DNA from: Viola odorata
Lineage: Eukaryota; Streptophyta; Magnoliopsida; Malpighiales; Violaceae
Length of the DNA stretch: 64,000 bases
Direction of reading: 5' to 3'
Assembly: GCA_963691705.1 (NCBI GenBank)
Contig: OY829537.1
Location: forward strand, 58,690,304-58,754,303
The translations under genes were made by a program, and so were the position numbers. Below the pieces are notes generated by a model. The model saw only the letters and a program-made list of their open reading frames with translations. It was not told the origin of the DNA and made no database searches. Positions 54,301 through 63,933 of this stretch are shown here, in pieces (positions within the stretch are counted from its first letter, which is position 1; each line of letters starts with the position of its first letter).

Positions 54301-54936
54301 TCTTTACATCAATGCCTTAAGTATGTAAAGGATGACGTCCTCATTACCATAAGAGCAGAGGAGGCCTTGATTCTAGCAAAGCATTCATCCGTGCCTTACA
54401 TCGAGGCTACCGAGGCCATGGAGAGCTCTTTCCAAGCTTTTGAGATAGTTAATGCGGAATGGATAGAAGAGGGATCACCAATTGTTGAAGCTCAAGGTCC
54501 CGAGGAGGCCATGATAGTTACCCATGTGATGTCTAAGGACAGCTCTCAATTAGGGAAAAAGCTAGGAGCCATGCTACAGGGGGCAAAAGGCCCAGCGCTG
54601 CCTAAGAAGCTTAGGGATCGCTTCGGGTTGGGGTATCAACCGACCAAGGCTGATTTCATGAGGATCACTGAGGAGAAGAAAGAAAAGCATCTAGCCAAGC
54701 TCTTTGGGCGTCCTACGCCTTTTTATGGCATGAGTATCCCGCACATCAGGACCACTTTCCCTTTTGCGGCTGAAATTGTCAACTCGGATTCCACTACGGC
54801 CGGTTTGGCTCCGAATTTCCATGTCTGCACACTTGGAGAAGAAGCACCGTCTCAAGGCTCGGCCATTTTCGTGAAGAAGTCTGGGGGGCCCGTGCGCAAC
54901 TGGACCGCCATCACGCTTCCTAAGATCTATGTGTAA
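51382..54936 (+). CDS. Gag-protease polyprotein of the Ogre-like element
   Basis: The frame is open over 1218 codons from 51280; the first supported ATG is 51382 (MAEQARTEEI), after a possible acceptor at 51313. Positions count from 51280. A coiled coil (about 35-75) is followed by a Pro/Gly-rich region, the capsid part (about 258-415, with VPDFEKYTGVECPRNHIKAY and FFKQYKFNM), a Pro/Gln/Tyr-rich tract (430-540), two zinc-finger-like CxxH...GH...C motifs (CEYHAGAPGHTMDNC near 550; CLFCHRAKDHGIRDC near 660) and an aspartic protease with ALIDNGSTLNVMP (catalytic Asp at 922) and MLLGRPWIH. A glycine-rich FGLGYQPTK follows. The protease processes Gag and Pol. The stop at 54934-54936 falls in the intron, so splicing would join Gag-Pro to Pol. 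No stop or shift is seen. Confidence 0.93.
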   Translation: MAEQARTEEILAARITELEEQVRVTTERTTQTEKERDQATNEFPPGFDPTQMMGPFSSTITGPTGPQSFIMMPTGQWKWTGPSAGPSIVNPVTTTDGEATAALQDSLVNLTLDPGQSLIHPESQGFRPPQGHYNQGMIPDPTGIRPPSVDPTQPLFTSEPLPPFGPSMVDMERPNMDRMNLLEERLRAVEGTDPFDPTGPADMCMVPGIVMPPKYRVPDFEKYTGVECPRNHIKAYCNKMAEMIHNEPLLIHLFRESLAKHALTWYMGLDRVKIKTWRDLSDVFFKQYKFNMEVAPDRSDLQDLEKKVGESVKTYAQRWRELAARISPPLSDKELIAIFVNTFKAPYYTYLISNPSNNFSDMVLIAERVEQGIKTGRIVTSEATPKKAPPVKKEVGFVSQQPNYRQPFAPQPYHAPSPYQSPYFPPPMPNVNVAPQYPAQLPPYQYPPPQIPQPAQPRPYNPPKNPGNQTTQTNRFPQGPPPPLPLPAGEIYKHLLAAGQIVPTPAQPVLPPYPKWYDPSAKCEYHAGAPGHTMDNCYAFKMKVQQLIKSGWISFEGAAKGPNITTNPLPNHAQGSGGVNAVSLEKVKDPFPLLLELPQERLFAALVGCGYILQSQEGLSVCLFCHRAKDHGIRDCSLFTAKMKQLVSFGVIQVGRKTPEVEEINVVGDGPPTPYIFKCIAQAEAPVVTPFKLVFKFAQNTPSQDLHAVPFDYGYTVVATPPFATPMAETFNIGGMTRTGRCYTSEEVEKQRLAKGKGLVIPEEIVEKEQRGNEPVTEEDATEFLKIMKRSEFNVIEQLKKTPARISIMELILTSEPHRRSLLKVLNEAFVTKDITVEGVGNLVGRIQALSTITFSEEEIDPEGTNHNKALYITVECKGHVIAKALIDNGSTLNVMPKHVLAQLPIDMALLKPSGLMARAFDGTIREIIGSLDLDMVIGPHTFTLTFQIMEIEPAYSMLLGRPWIHSAGVVPSSLHQCLKYVKDDVLITIRAEEALILAKHSSVPYIEATEAMESSFQAFEIVNAEWIEEGSPIVEAQGPEEAMIVTHVMSKDSSQLGKKLGAMLQGAKGPALPKKLRDRFGLGYQPTKADFMRITEEKKEKHLAKLFGRPTPFYGMSIPHIRTTFPFAAEIVNSDSTTAGLAPNFHVCTLGEEAPSQGSAIFVKKSGGPVRNWTAITLPKIYV

Positions 54937-55132
54937 ATATATGCATGTTTTGTCGTCTTTATTAGGAACTCGCGTTCCCCTTCGGTTAAAAATAATATAA
55001 ATAAAACAAAACCATGTGTATATATAGTCTGTTGCCTTTTAAGGAACTCGCGTTCCCCTTCGGTTTAAAATCAAATAAATATATTTAACCTTTTTCCAAA
55101 TGTCTTTTATTGTTCGCGTTTTATTTTTTCAG
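54933..55132 (+). other. 200-nt intron between protease and RT, with two hairpin repeats
   Basis: Donor GT|GTAAAT at 54933 and acceptor TTTTTTCAG ending at 55132 keep the reading frame across the junction (phase 2). Ogre-type elements are known for a spliced intron at this place. AGGAACTCGCGTTCCCC occurs at 54964 and 55042; GGAAC-TCGC-GTTCC can form a 5-bp hairpin in each. Confidence 0.75.
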
Positions 55133-58100
55133 GGCGAATGTTAACACGATTGGTCTGGATATACCCTATGTCTTTACCGATGAAGAAATTTTTGCTGCAA
55201 CCGAGAACGAAGGTGAATCCCCGCGTGAGTTGGCCCGTTTAGTCGAGAGTTCAGAGAAAGAAATAATTCCTCATCAGGAGGAGTTGGAAGAAATAAACTT
55301 GGGGGCAAGCGAAGAAAATCGAAAAATTGTCAAGATCGGAACGACTTTAGACTTTACTCAGAAAGAAAGGATGATCTCCCTCCTCAAAGAATACTCGGAC
55401 GTATTCGCTTGGTCTTATGACGATATGCCCGGCCTCGACCCTAGCATAGTCGAGCACCACATACCTTTGAAACCCGAGTTCAAGCCCGTAAAGTAAAGAC
55501 TTCGAAGAATGCATCCGGACCTCCTTTTGAAAATAAAAGAGGAAGTTACCAAACAACTAGAGGCGGGATTCTTAAAGGTCGCCGAATATCCTGAATGGGT
55601 CGCCAATATCGTACCAGTGCCAAAGAAAGATGGGAAGGTCCGCATGTGTGTGGACTTTAGAGATCTCAATCGAGCAAGCCCCAAAGATGACTTCCCACTC
55701 CCTCACATCGATATCCTAGTGGACAGCGCCGCTCACAGTGACATGTTCTCCTTCATGGATGGGTTTTCGGGATATAATCAAATCAAGATGGCTCCGAAAG
55801 ATAGTGAGAAAACAACCTTCATCACGCCTTGGGGAACCTTTTGCTACAAAGTGATGCCTTTTGGATTAAAGAATGCGGGTGCCACTTACCAACGTGCCGC
55901 TGTCACTCTTTTCCATGACATGATGCATAAAGAGGTCGAAATTTATGTCGATGATATGATTGCCAAGTCTCGCGGAGAACAAGATCATGTAGGCATCCTA
56001 AAGAAGGTGTTCGAAAGATTGCGGCAATTTCGTTTACGTTTGAACCCTGCCAAGTGTACCTTCGGAGTAACATCCGGGAAATTATTAGGGTTCATTGTCA
56101 GCAGTAGAGGCATCGAAGTAGACCCTGATAAAGTGAAAGCCATTCAAGAGTTACCTTCTCCTAGGACAGAAAAGGAGGTGCGGAGCTTCTTAGGGCGCAT
56201 CAATTACATCGCCCGTTTTATCAGCCAATTGACACTCACTTGCGAGCCAATGTTCAAAATGCTGAGGAAGAATGGAGAGGCTGAATGGGATGAAGATTGT
56301 CAGAGAGCCTTCGAGAAAATTAAGACATATCTACAAAATCCACCGGTATTGGTCCCTCCTACTCCAGGACGCCATTTGCTCATCTATTTAACAGTTACAG
56401 CTAGTGCCATGGGGTGTGTCTTAGGGCAACACGATGACTCCGGAAGACGCGAGCAAGCCATCTACTACTTGAGTAAGAAGTTTAACGAATGCGAAATGCG
56501 TTATTCGGCCTTGGAACAAACTTGTTGTGCTTTAGCCTGGAGTGCCCGAAGACTCAGACAATACATGTTGTATCACACGACGTGGCTGATTTCTCGCATG
56601 GACCCTTTGAAATACATCTTCGAGAAGCCCTACTTGTCAAGTCGAATCTGCAGATGGCAAGTCTTGTTGGCTGAATACGAGATCGTATACGTGACACGAA
56701 AAGCGGTTAAGGCTAGTGCTCTCGCTGACCACTTAGCTGATAATGCCATGGATGAGTACGAGCCTATGAGGTTTGACTTCCCTGATGAGGACATCATGGT
56801 AATCGACGATGAGACCGCGGAGGATTTAGAAGAAGATGATTGGTGGACCATGTTCTTTGATGGCGCAGTAAACCTCTCAGGAAAGGGGGTAGGTGCGGTG
56901 GTCATAGCCCCGGATGGTCGGCAATTCCCCGTGGCATGCAAATTGAATTTTTCGTGCACCAACAACATTGCTGAATATGAGGCATGTGTTAGCGGCTTGA
57001 TGGCAGCCATTGACCTAAAGGTGAAAAAGTTGAAAATTTTTGGGGACTCGGCCCTCGTCATCTATCAAGCTCAAGATTTGTGGCAAACCCGAGATTCCAA
57101 GCTAATACCTTATCAAAGGTTGCTCACCCAACTCATGGGGGAATTCGACGAAACCAAGTTCGATCGAATTGATCGAGACAAGAACCGCTTTGCGGACGCA
57201 TTAGCCACTTTGGCTTCAATGTTCAAATTAGAATGTGGGGTAATGCTTCAGCCATTGAGGGTAGAAGTGAAAGAAACGCCGGCATGTTGCGCCACATTGG
57301 AGGATGAGCCCGACGGGAATCCGTGGTTCCACGATTTGGTCCGGTTCATCAATCATCGAGAGTATCCACCGGGGGCAAGTCAAAGTAGTAAGAAGACCCT
57401 TCAACGTTTGGCTTTGGACTTCTACCTCGACGGTGAGGTGTTGTACAAGAGAAAGGCAGATGGGGCTTTACTTCGTTGCGTCACTGTTCTCGAAGCTAAG
57501 AAAATCATGACCGAAATTCATGAAGGGGTTTGCTTCACGCATGCTAGTGGACATATGATGGCAAGACAAATCATGAGGCAAGGTTATTTTTGCCTCACCA
57601 TCGAAAGAGATTGCATTGACTATTTCCGGAAATGTCACAAGTGTCAAGTCTACGCGGACCACCTTCACGTCCCTCCTGCACCCCTTTTTAGCATGACATC
57701 GCCCTGGCCTTTCGCAATGTGGGGAATTGATATCATCGGTCAGATTAACCCGAAAGCTTCCAATGGTCATCGCTTCATCCTTGTGGCGATCGATTACTTC
57801 ACCAAATGGGTAGAAGCCGCTTCGTACTCCAGTATTACTCAAAAGACGACAATGCGGTTTATTGAGAAGAACATCATTTGCCGCTATGGAGTCCCCGAAA
57901 TGATCATTACCGATAATGGCCCCAATCTGAATGGAAAGATGATCAATGAGCTATGCCAACGATGGAAGATGAAACACCGCAACTCCTCGCCTTACCGTCC
58001 AAGGATGAATGGCGCGGTTGAAGCTGCAAACAAGAATTTGAAGAAAATCATCCAGAAAATGGTAGTCACTCACAAAGATTGGCATGACATGCTTCCTTTC

Positions 58101-58571
58101 GCCTTACACGCCTACCAGATCTCAATTCGCACTTCTACGGGAGCAACCCCCTACTCTTTGGTCTACGGCATGGAGGCAGTAACACCACTGGAGGTAGAGA
58201 TTCCCTCCCTCAGAGTCTTGGCTGAGTCAGGAGTAGAAGAATCAGATTGGGCGAGGGTGAGATATGAACAATTGAATCTCATCTCAGAGAAACGCTTGGC
58301 GACTATGTGTCATGCCCAGTTATATCAAAAGAGAGTGGCTAACGCTTACAACAAAAAAGTGCGGCCGCGCGAGTTCAAGATCGGGGACTTAGTGTTAAAG
58401 AAAATACTTCCTCACCAGGAGGGGAGTCAAGGAAAGTGGGCCCCTAAATATGAAGGTCCATACGTTGTCAAGAGCGCCTTCTCGGGTGGAGCTCTAATGC
58501 TCGCCAGAATGGATGGGGATGATCTACCGAGACCTGTGAACGCGGATGCCGTCAGGATGTATTTTGCATAG
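55133..58571 (+). CDS. Pol (RT, RNase H, second RNase H, integrase) of the Ogre-like element, one stop
   Basis: After the acceptor the frame runs to a stop at 55494-55496 (taa, likely from caa) and continues in the same frame to 58571. RT: VPVPKKDGKVRMCVDFRDLN (55611-55670), FMDGFSGYNQI, catalytic IYVDDMI (55940-55960). First RNase H: TASAMGCVLGQ to LISRMDPLKYIF (56395-56625); its usual FTDH-type Asp motif reads LISRMD, so activity is doubtful. Second, archaeal-type RNase H: MFFDGAVNLSGKGVGAVV, NNIAEYEACVSGL, FGDSALVIYQ (56850-57070), with D, E, D present, the Tat hallmark. Integrase: HHCC (57515-57650), GIDIIG, IITDNGPN and NGAVEAANKN (D, D, E), then FKIGDLVLKK. Apart from the stop it is complete. 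Confidence 0.93.
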
Positions 58572-60180
58572 GAATCTGTAGACCGCATCTCGTCGACTAA
58601 AAAGACATAGGGTTCTTCTCGACCGAATCGTTTAAATGTTCATCCTGAATCAATAAAATGAGAGATTTCAGTTCTTGAAATTTGTGTGTCAAATCTTTTA
58701 ATTTAAATAAAGGAAGTGTGATGTCGGTGGCACTCGGGAGTAGTTAAAGTCGTCGAACTGGCAGTTAGACTAACCCCACTAACCAAGTGCTAAGTTTTGC
58801 AGGAGCATAACGAATAGAGATGTGTTTTCATACACGATTTAACATGTAACACTCTATCCATACGCATGAGCAATGACGGTGAAACAGGCCATTTGCATCC
58901 AAAACACTAATCAAAGAACGTGATGGCTAGCCTTCGAGGTACTGTGATGGAACGATCAGAGGTGTCGACAACAAGACTTAGGTCGAGCAAGTCAAGGGAA
59001 GACCAGAAGAAGGCGTTGAAAAATGTCTAAGCTCATTTTTCAGGGAAGTCGCCCCTTCACAATTCAGCAGTTACGGTTTTACAGTTTACATTTCTGCAAG
59101 TCTACATTTCAGGTGCAATGAAGACTTGTCAACTTGGGGGCAAGCAGATGAAGTGATGACCAGAAAGAAGGCGTTGGAAAAATGTCCAAGCTCATTTTTC
59201 AAGGGAGTTGTCCTTTGTGTTTACAAGTTCCGCTTTCGCAATTTACGCTTATGTGATTTGTGTTTTCACAATTTTCACTTTTGCAATTTTACATTTCAGG
59301 TGCAATGAAGACTTGTCAACTTGGGGGCAATTAGGTGAAACGACGGCTGGAAGAAGGCGTTGAAAAATGTCCAAGCTCATTTTTCAGGGAAGTTACCCTT
59401 TTACATTTTTGCAATTGTCGTTTCCGCAATTTACATTTCCGTAATTTAGGTTTGTTGCATTTTACATTTTTACAATTGTAAATTCCCGCCATCTACATTG
59501 TTGCAAGAGTGCAGGCGTATTGTTGGCTAAAATCCTTAGTTCCCACAAAAGTTTCCCTTTACACATTTGCAACTTGGGCTAAAAGGAATGAAAACAGACA
59601 CCTCCCACGCTTTTGAACATTAAAATCAAGCACGTCCATCATTTTTAGCTTGTGCGTTCATTAGAAATTATGTAAACATACATGATTTTGTCTGTTAACT
59701 CTTATATCCATGACATGTTCAGATGTAAGCAGTCACAACACATAACCCTGTGAGTATTTCGGGCCTTCGCGCCTCATTTCCTTTCATGAGTGTAAATGCT
59801 AAACTAGATGCTGGTTAGATTTGCATAATATCCAGGGTACATGAACTGTCAGACATGGGATGACGGTAAGATGACGGAGGACTTTGCTTTGCTCTTCTTC
59901 CACATTTTCATTTTAACATTTTCCCCTCAAAATACATATTTTGTACACCATGTACAACTCTAACAAACACTTAAAAGTCTTTCAACCAAATGAGTTAGTG
60001 CTCGACTGGGACTACTAAGTTGGGGTTACATATCAAGCAAGGGAATGACAAGAAAGCCCTGGGAAACTCACTGACAAAACAACGTCGAAAGAACGCCAAA
60101 ATAAACCAAGACTTGGAGGTTTCTACCAAAGGTAGAAAAGATGTTAGACCAAATAAAGATTGTACTTGCTTTGTTGTGTT
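58572..60180 (+). other. 3' noncoding region of the Ogre-like element, first part
   Basis: No gene is supported. It contains tandem repeats (59001-59420) and further CATTTT/GCAATTT-rich sequence to about 59500. Confidence 0.6.
59001..59420. repeat. three imperfect 157-185-bp tandem repeats
   Basis: Each begins near AAGAAGGCGTTG (about 59007, 59165, 59352), has GCTCATTTTTCA, and the first two end with TTTCAGGTGCAATGAAGACTTG then AACTTGGGGGCAA. The last motif resembles Tat polypurine tracts and recurs at 61317. Confidence 0.85.
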
Positions 60181-60325
60181 CAAAAAAAAAAGGGGGGAAA
60201 GAAAGAAAAAAAAAAAAAAGAAGAAGAAAAAAAAAAAAAAAAAAAAAAGAGAGAAAAAAGAGAGAAGAAAAAAAGAAAAAAGAAAAAAAAGAAAAAGAAA
60301 AAGAAACAAAAGAAACAAAAACAAA
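60181..60325 (+). repeat. purine (AAAG/A-rich) tract 1
   Basis: Almost pure A/G for 140 bases, including a run of about 25 A near 60225-60248. Lys-rich and Phe-rich frames across it are compositional artefacts. Confidence 0.9.
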
Positions 60326-60379
60326 CACATGTGTACCCTTTTTCTGGGGTGTGGTCTCTCTTCATACCCTCTGGATTGC

Positions 60380-60490
60380 ACGATGTTGGTGGTTCGGCAC
60401 CATCATCCCATCATGGAGAAACTTCCAGCCAGTTGTGTGCTAACCTCTTATTTTGGGCCGATCATTAGCACCATGGGGAGAGCCAAAGGC
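60380..60490 (+). other. noncoding hairpin module shared with the Athila-like element
   Basis: TGGTG-GTTCGG-CACCA at 60387-60402, flanked by GATG and CATC that lengthen the stem, then GTGTGCTAACCTCTTA (60435-60450), GGGCCGATCATTAGCACC and GGAGAGCC. Block order is as in 25870-25980. It sits between the two purine tracts. Confidence 0.6.
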
Positions 60491-60514
60491 TGCATGGGCA
60501 TGTGTTTGTATTGA

Positions 60515-60652
60515 AAAAAAAAGAGAGAGAAAAGAAAAAAAAAAGAGAGAGAAGAAAAGAAAAAAGAGAGAAAGAAAGAAAAGAAAAAAAGAAAAAAAAG
60601 AAAAAAAAGAGAGATAAAAGAAAAGAAAAAAGGAAAAGAAAAAGGGGAGGAA
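60515..60652 (+). repeat. purine (AAAGAGAG) tract 2
   Basis: A/G-only apart from single T bases, directly after the hairpin module. Confidence 0.9.
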
Positions 60653-61488
60653 AAAACAACAATAGCAAGTACATGAAAAAAATTGGTCAAGCATCAACAG
60701 CAAATTGATCTCAAAATGATCAAACATGAACAGCAAAATAATCTCCAAAGGAAAGAAATCATTCCCCGTGAGTATCATAGAACTTGGGCTTGGTGCCCTC
60801 CGAACAATCAGGAAGAAAACTCTCCAACAAAAACTCAAGGATTGGTGCACTTTGCTCTTCGTCAAAATCAGTCGTTGAGCACGAACTCATTAAAACCTCA
60901 TCACAAAAAAACACAACACTTTCTCTTACAAATTCCTCTTTCTTTCTCCCTCGCAAAGTCCTTTCGATTATTAGTAGACCCATGCATGAGCATCTTCATT
61001 TGAAGTCTATTCACTCGGATTGACATTGCAAATTTAACTTGTGTGCTATGTTTATTGCATTTTTAGGAGTGTAAACACATAGCCTTGTTTCTGAGCATGA
61101 GCGCAAACACTAATATTTAGTGAGGATTGCTTACAGCTGCATGTCAGGGGAAAGTCTTGTTCTTGAGGTCGTTATTTCCTGAACAAGACGCAGACGTTAT
61201 CTAGACTTGAATCAATCATGCTCTTATAACGAAGATTGAACGCATTTTTCAAAAAAAATTATTAACATTTGAATTTATGTCCTTTTGAACAAAGAGGTCA
61301 TTTTCATCCAAACAAAAACTTGGGGGCAAGCCGTGGATCTAAATATAGGAATATTTGATATTTCTCACAATAGGTCATTTGCTCTCTCTTGTTCTATCTG
61401 TCGCTGCTTTGTATTTGTTTCCTTCTCATTTGCAGAATACAGATACGGAAATCAGCATTCACCAATGGGTCTTCGATCACAACATCGT
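60653..61488 (+). other. 3' noncoding region of the Ogre-like element, last part
   Basis: No coding domain seen. AACTTGGGGGCAAGCCG at about 61318 is a candidate polypurine tract. If used, the 3' LTR would start shortly after it. Confidence 0.45.
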
Positions 61489-61654
61489 TGTAATGCCCAC
61501 ATCTTGGATTTTCATTAAAATCCAATCAAAAATCGATTGGAGTACGTTACCACTCCCAAATCAAATTCATGTGGCGGATCACGCTCCCCCACATTCAAAT
61601 CAATTTCAGTTCATAAGGTAAGTTCAAGGTAAGACTTGCTTTCCCCAACACTCA

Positions 61655-62165
61655 TATTTAAATTTCTGTCAAACGTATGGACTGCGAAGGCACACCCTCG
61701 CCGATTACGTATTTAAATTTCTGTCAAACGTATGGACTGCGAAGGTACATCCCCGCCGATTACGTATTTAAATTTCTGTCAAACGTACGGACCGCGAAGG
61801 TACATCCCCGCCGATTACGTATTTAAATTTCTGTCAAACGTATGGACCGCGAAGGTACATCCCCGCCGATTACGTATTTAAATTTCTGTCAAACGTATGG
61901 ACCGCGAAGGTACATCCCCGCCGATTACGTATTTAAATTTTTGTCAAACGTATGGACTGCGAAGGTACATCCCCGCCGATTACGTATTTAAATTTCTGTC
62001 AAACGTATGGACTGCGAAGGTACATCCCCGCCGATTACATATTTAAATTTCTGTCAAACGTATGGACTGCGAAGGTACATCCTCGCCGATTACGTATTTA
62101 AATTTCTGTCAGCGTATGGACTGCGAGTGCACATCACCGCCCTACGCATTTAAATTTCTGTCAAC
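61655..62165. repeat. 55-bp tandem array, about nine copies
   Basis: Units start TATTTAAATTTCTGTCAAAC at 61655, 61710, 61765, 61820, 61875, 61930, 61985, 62040 and 62095, with a partial tenth at 62147. Inner units are nearly identical; outer ones are diverged. Confidence 0.95.
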
Positions 62166-62177
62166 ATATTCTCTCTT

Positions 62178-62460
62178 TCAGCATTGTCCGTGATTGCGAT
62201 AGCCTCGCCCGGATACCTTTACTTTTCAGCATCGTCCGTGACTGCGATAGCCTCGCCCGGACACACAGAGCACGCAGTGGCTTTCAACCACTCACCAGTT
62301 TACCAATGCGGTGGCTTCCAACCACTCTCCATTTCAGTTCATACGGTAGGTTCAAGCATCGTCCGTGACTGCGATAGCCTCGCACGGACATACATTTACA
62401 CCAACGCAGTGGCGTCCAACCACTCGACAACGCAGTGGCTTCCAATCGCTCGACACCACC
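62178..62460. repeat. dispersed GATAGCCTCGC and AGTGG...CCACT repeats
   Basis: CGTCCGTGACTGCGATAGCC or close variants occur at about 62184, 62230 and 62357. GCAGTGGCTTCCAACCACTC-type units occur at about 62272, 62308, 62406 and 62430; each pairs AGTGG with CCACT. Confidence 0.85.
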
Positions 62461-63888
62461 CTCCTCAATATCCGAGAAGGCCATCTTCCTCACCATCAGA
62501 GACATTTTCCTCACATGATGTATTTATTTATTTTCATGACTGTTTTGTATGAAATAAATGATGTGTGCACTTTTTATTATTTATTATCTTAAAATTCGTA
62601 CTAACACTCTCATTTTGTAGGTATAAATTTCAAATCTTTCGACAAAAGTACGTATTTAATTTTTTGTAATTTAATTTAAATGTTTTCTGTAAGGACTTTG
62701 CATGCATAATATCCAACAAATTAGAACACCAAGTAGGGGCCTATCCTGACCCATTAAAATCAAAAGCATCATTTTCACGCGTTCGTATGATAACTAATCG
62801 TCAATTATTTTAAATCGTATGTTTGGACCAATAATTAATTGCTAAACTTGTTGTAACAATTAATTGCTTATCTTCACTTGTTGTAATAAGTAATTACTCT
62901 TTATCAACTTGTTGTAATTAATTAGCTATTCCAATTATTGTAATAATTATTTAGATAATTATTCCGACCACCAATCTGTAATAATTAGGTAAGTAGTTGG
63001 TTTGTAATATTTAGATAAGTAGTCTTATTCTTGAATTAAGGTTTGTAATAATTAGTTAAGTAGTTAAAAAATCGTGTATGTTTGTTATATCTACGTATTT
63101 ATGTTAATTGTCATTAACAACGGTTTTGAAGAGATGGATCGATCGGGGATCGTCCAAAAAGGTAAGATTACCTTAGAACGCTTCCTTGTATGTTGATAAC
63201 AAAGGCCCAAAGTCTTAATCGTCGCAAGCATGATCACTTAGGCAACAATAGAACCACCCTACGCGTATGCATGACATATAGAATTGCTATCAAATAGAAT
63301 CCACCCACATGCTTACGTGTTTATATCACTCGCGTTTAAATGCCATGTAATAAACTGCTTTTCTTGTTATATGATATGTCTGATGGCTCCAAAGGCCATG
63401 CTAACCTACGTGCATTCATAAAGATGTACTCTGTTAGTTTCAGCCATGACAGATCATGTAGTAACTAAGTCATGCATGGCCCAATGAAAAAGGTGAGCGT
63501 CCGCTCTAGCATCGAGACAAAATGGTAACCCCATCCCTCGAACCCCACGGAAATAACACGACCCAAATGCTAAGATGTAACGTCACCTTAGAGGGCCAAA
63601 TTACATGTTCAAAATATTTTAAAACACCTCGCATACCGGTAACCTTTTTTTAGGATGTGACTTGGGTGCCTAACACCTTCCCAAGTCCATAAATAAGACC
63701 TCGAACCATCGTTCTTTGGTTTAGACCATTGTGCCTTAGTTTGTTTTATTTTATGCCATCGATTAGGTTCCCTAAACCTTAGAAAAATAGGGTGGCGACT
63801 TCATTGCATTATGCGAAGCATCCATTTATGCTTAGCATCCGCCGCGAACCTTAAACTCGTTTTCAACGAAAAAGGGGGTGCGACAGTT

Positions 63889-63906
63889 TGGCGACATCAC
63901 TGGGGA
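63889..63906 (+). promoter_or_regulatory. second Ogre-type primer-binding site
   Basis: TGGCGACATCACTGGGGA differs from 48066-48083 by one base and also follows an LTR end by three bases. A true 3' LTR would not be followed by a PBS. Confidence 0.75.
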
Positions 63907-63933
63907 ACGAACCCAGAATCTCTGGTTTCGCAG

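Larger units (their letters stand above)
44325..63885 (+). mobile_element. Ogre/Tat-like Ty3/gypsy retrotransposon, nearly intact coding region
   Basis: Order: long 5' LTR (44325-48062), PBS (48066-48083), ORF1 (48691-50417), gag-protease (51382-54932), intron (54933-55132), RT-RNase H-second RNase H-integrase (55133-58571), 3' noncoding region with repeats, and an LTR-like copy ending at 63885. ORF1 before gag, an intron between protease and RT, two RNase H domains and about 20 kb length are the hallmarks recalled for Ogre elements. Defects noted: one stop in pol, one stop and one frameshift in ORF1. The downstream LTR differs from the upstream one (see findings). Confidence 0.92.
61489..63885 (+). 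mobile_element. second LTR-like copy of the Ogre-like element, chimeric
   Basis: From 62510 to 63885 it matches the 5' LTR (45994-48062) closely, without the MITE. Upstream of 62510 the two are unrelated: this copy has tandem repeats where the 5' LTR has its promoter. The start at 61489 (TGTAATGCCC) is tentative; the same 66 bases recur at 63934-64000. Confidence 0.7.

Noticed and set aside
60020..60870. Several long Lys-rich (plus) and Phe-rich (minus) open frames
   Set aside because: They follow the A/G-only tracts at 60181-60325 and 60515-60652; low complexity, no domain.
61655..62165. Regular 55-bp array as a possible CRISPR
   Set aside because: Units are uniform along their length without unique spacers, and the DNA is plant nuclear.
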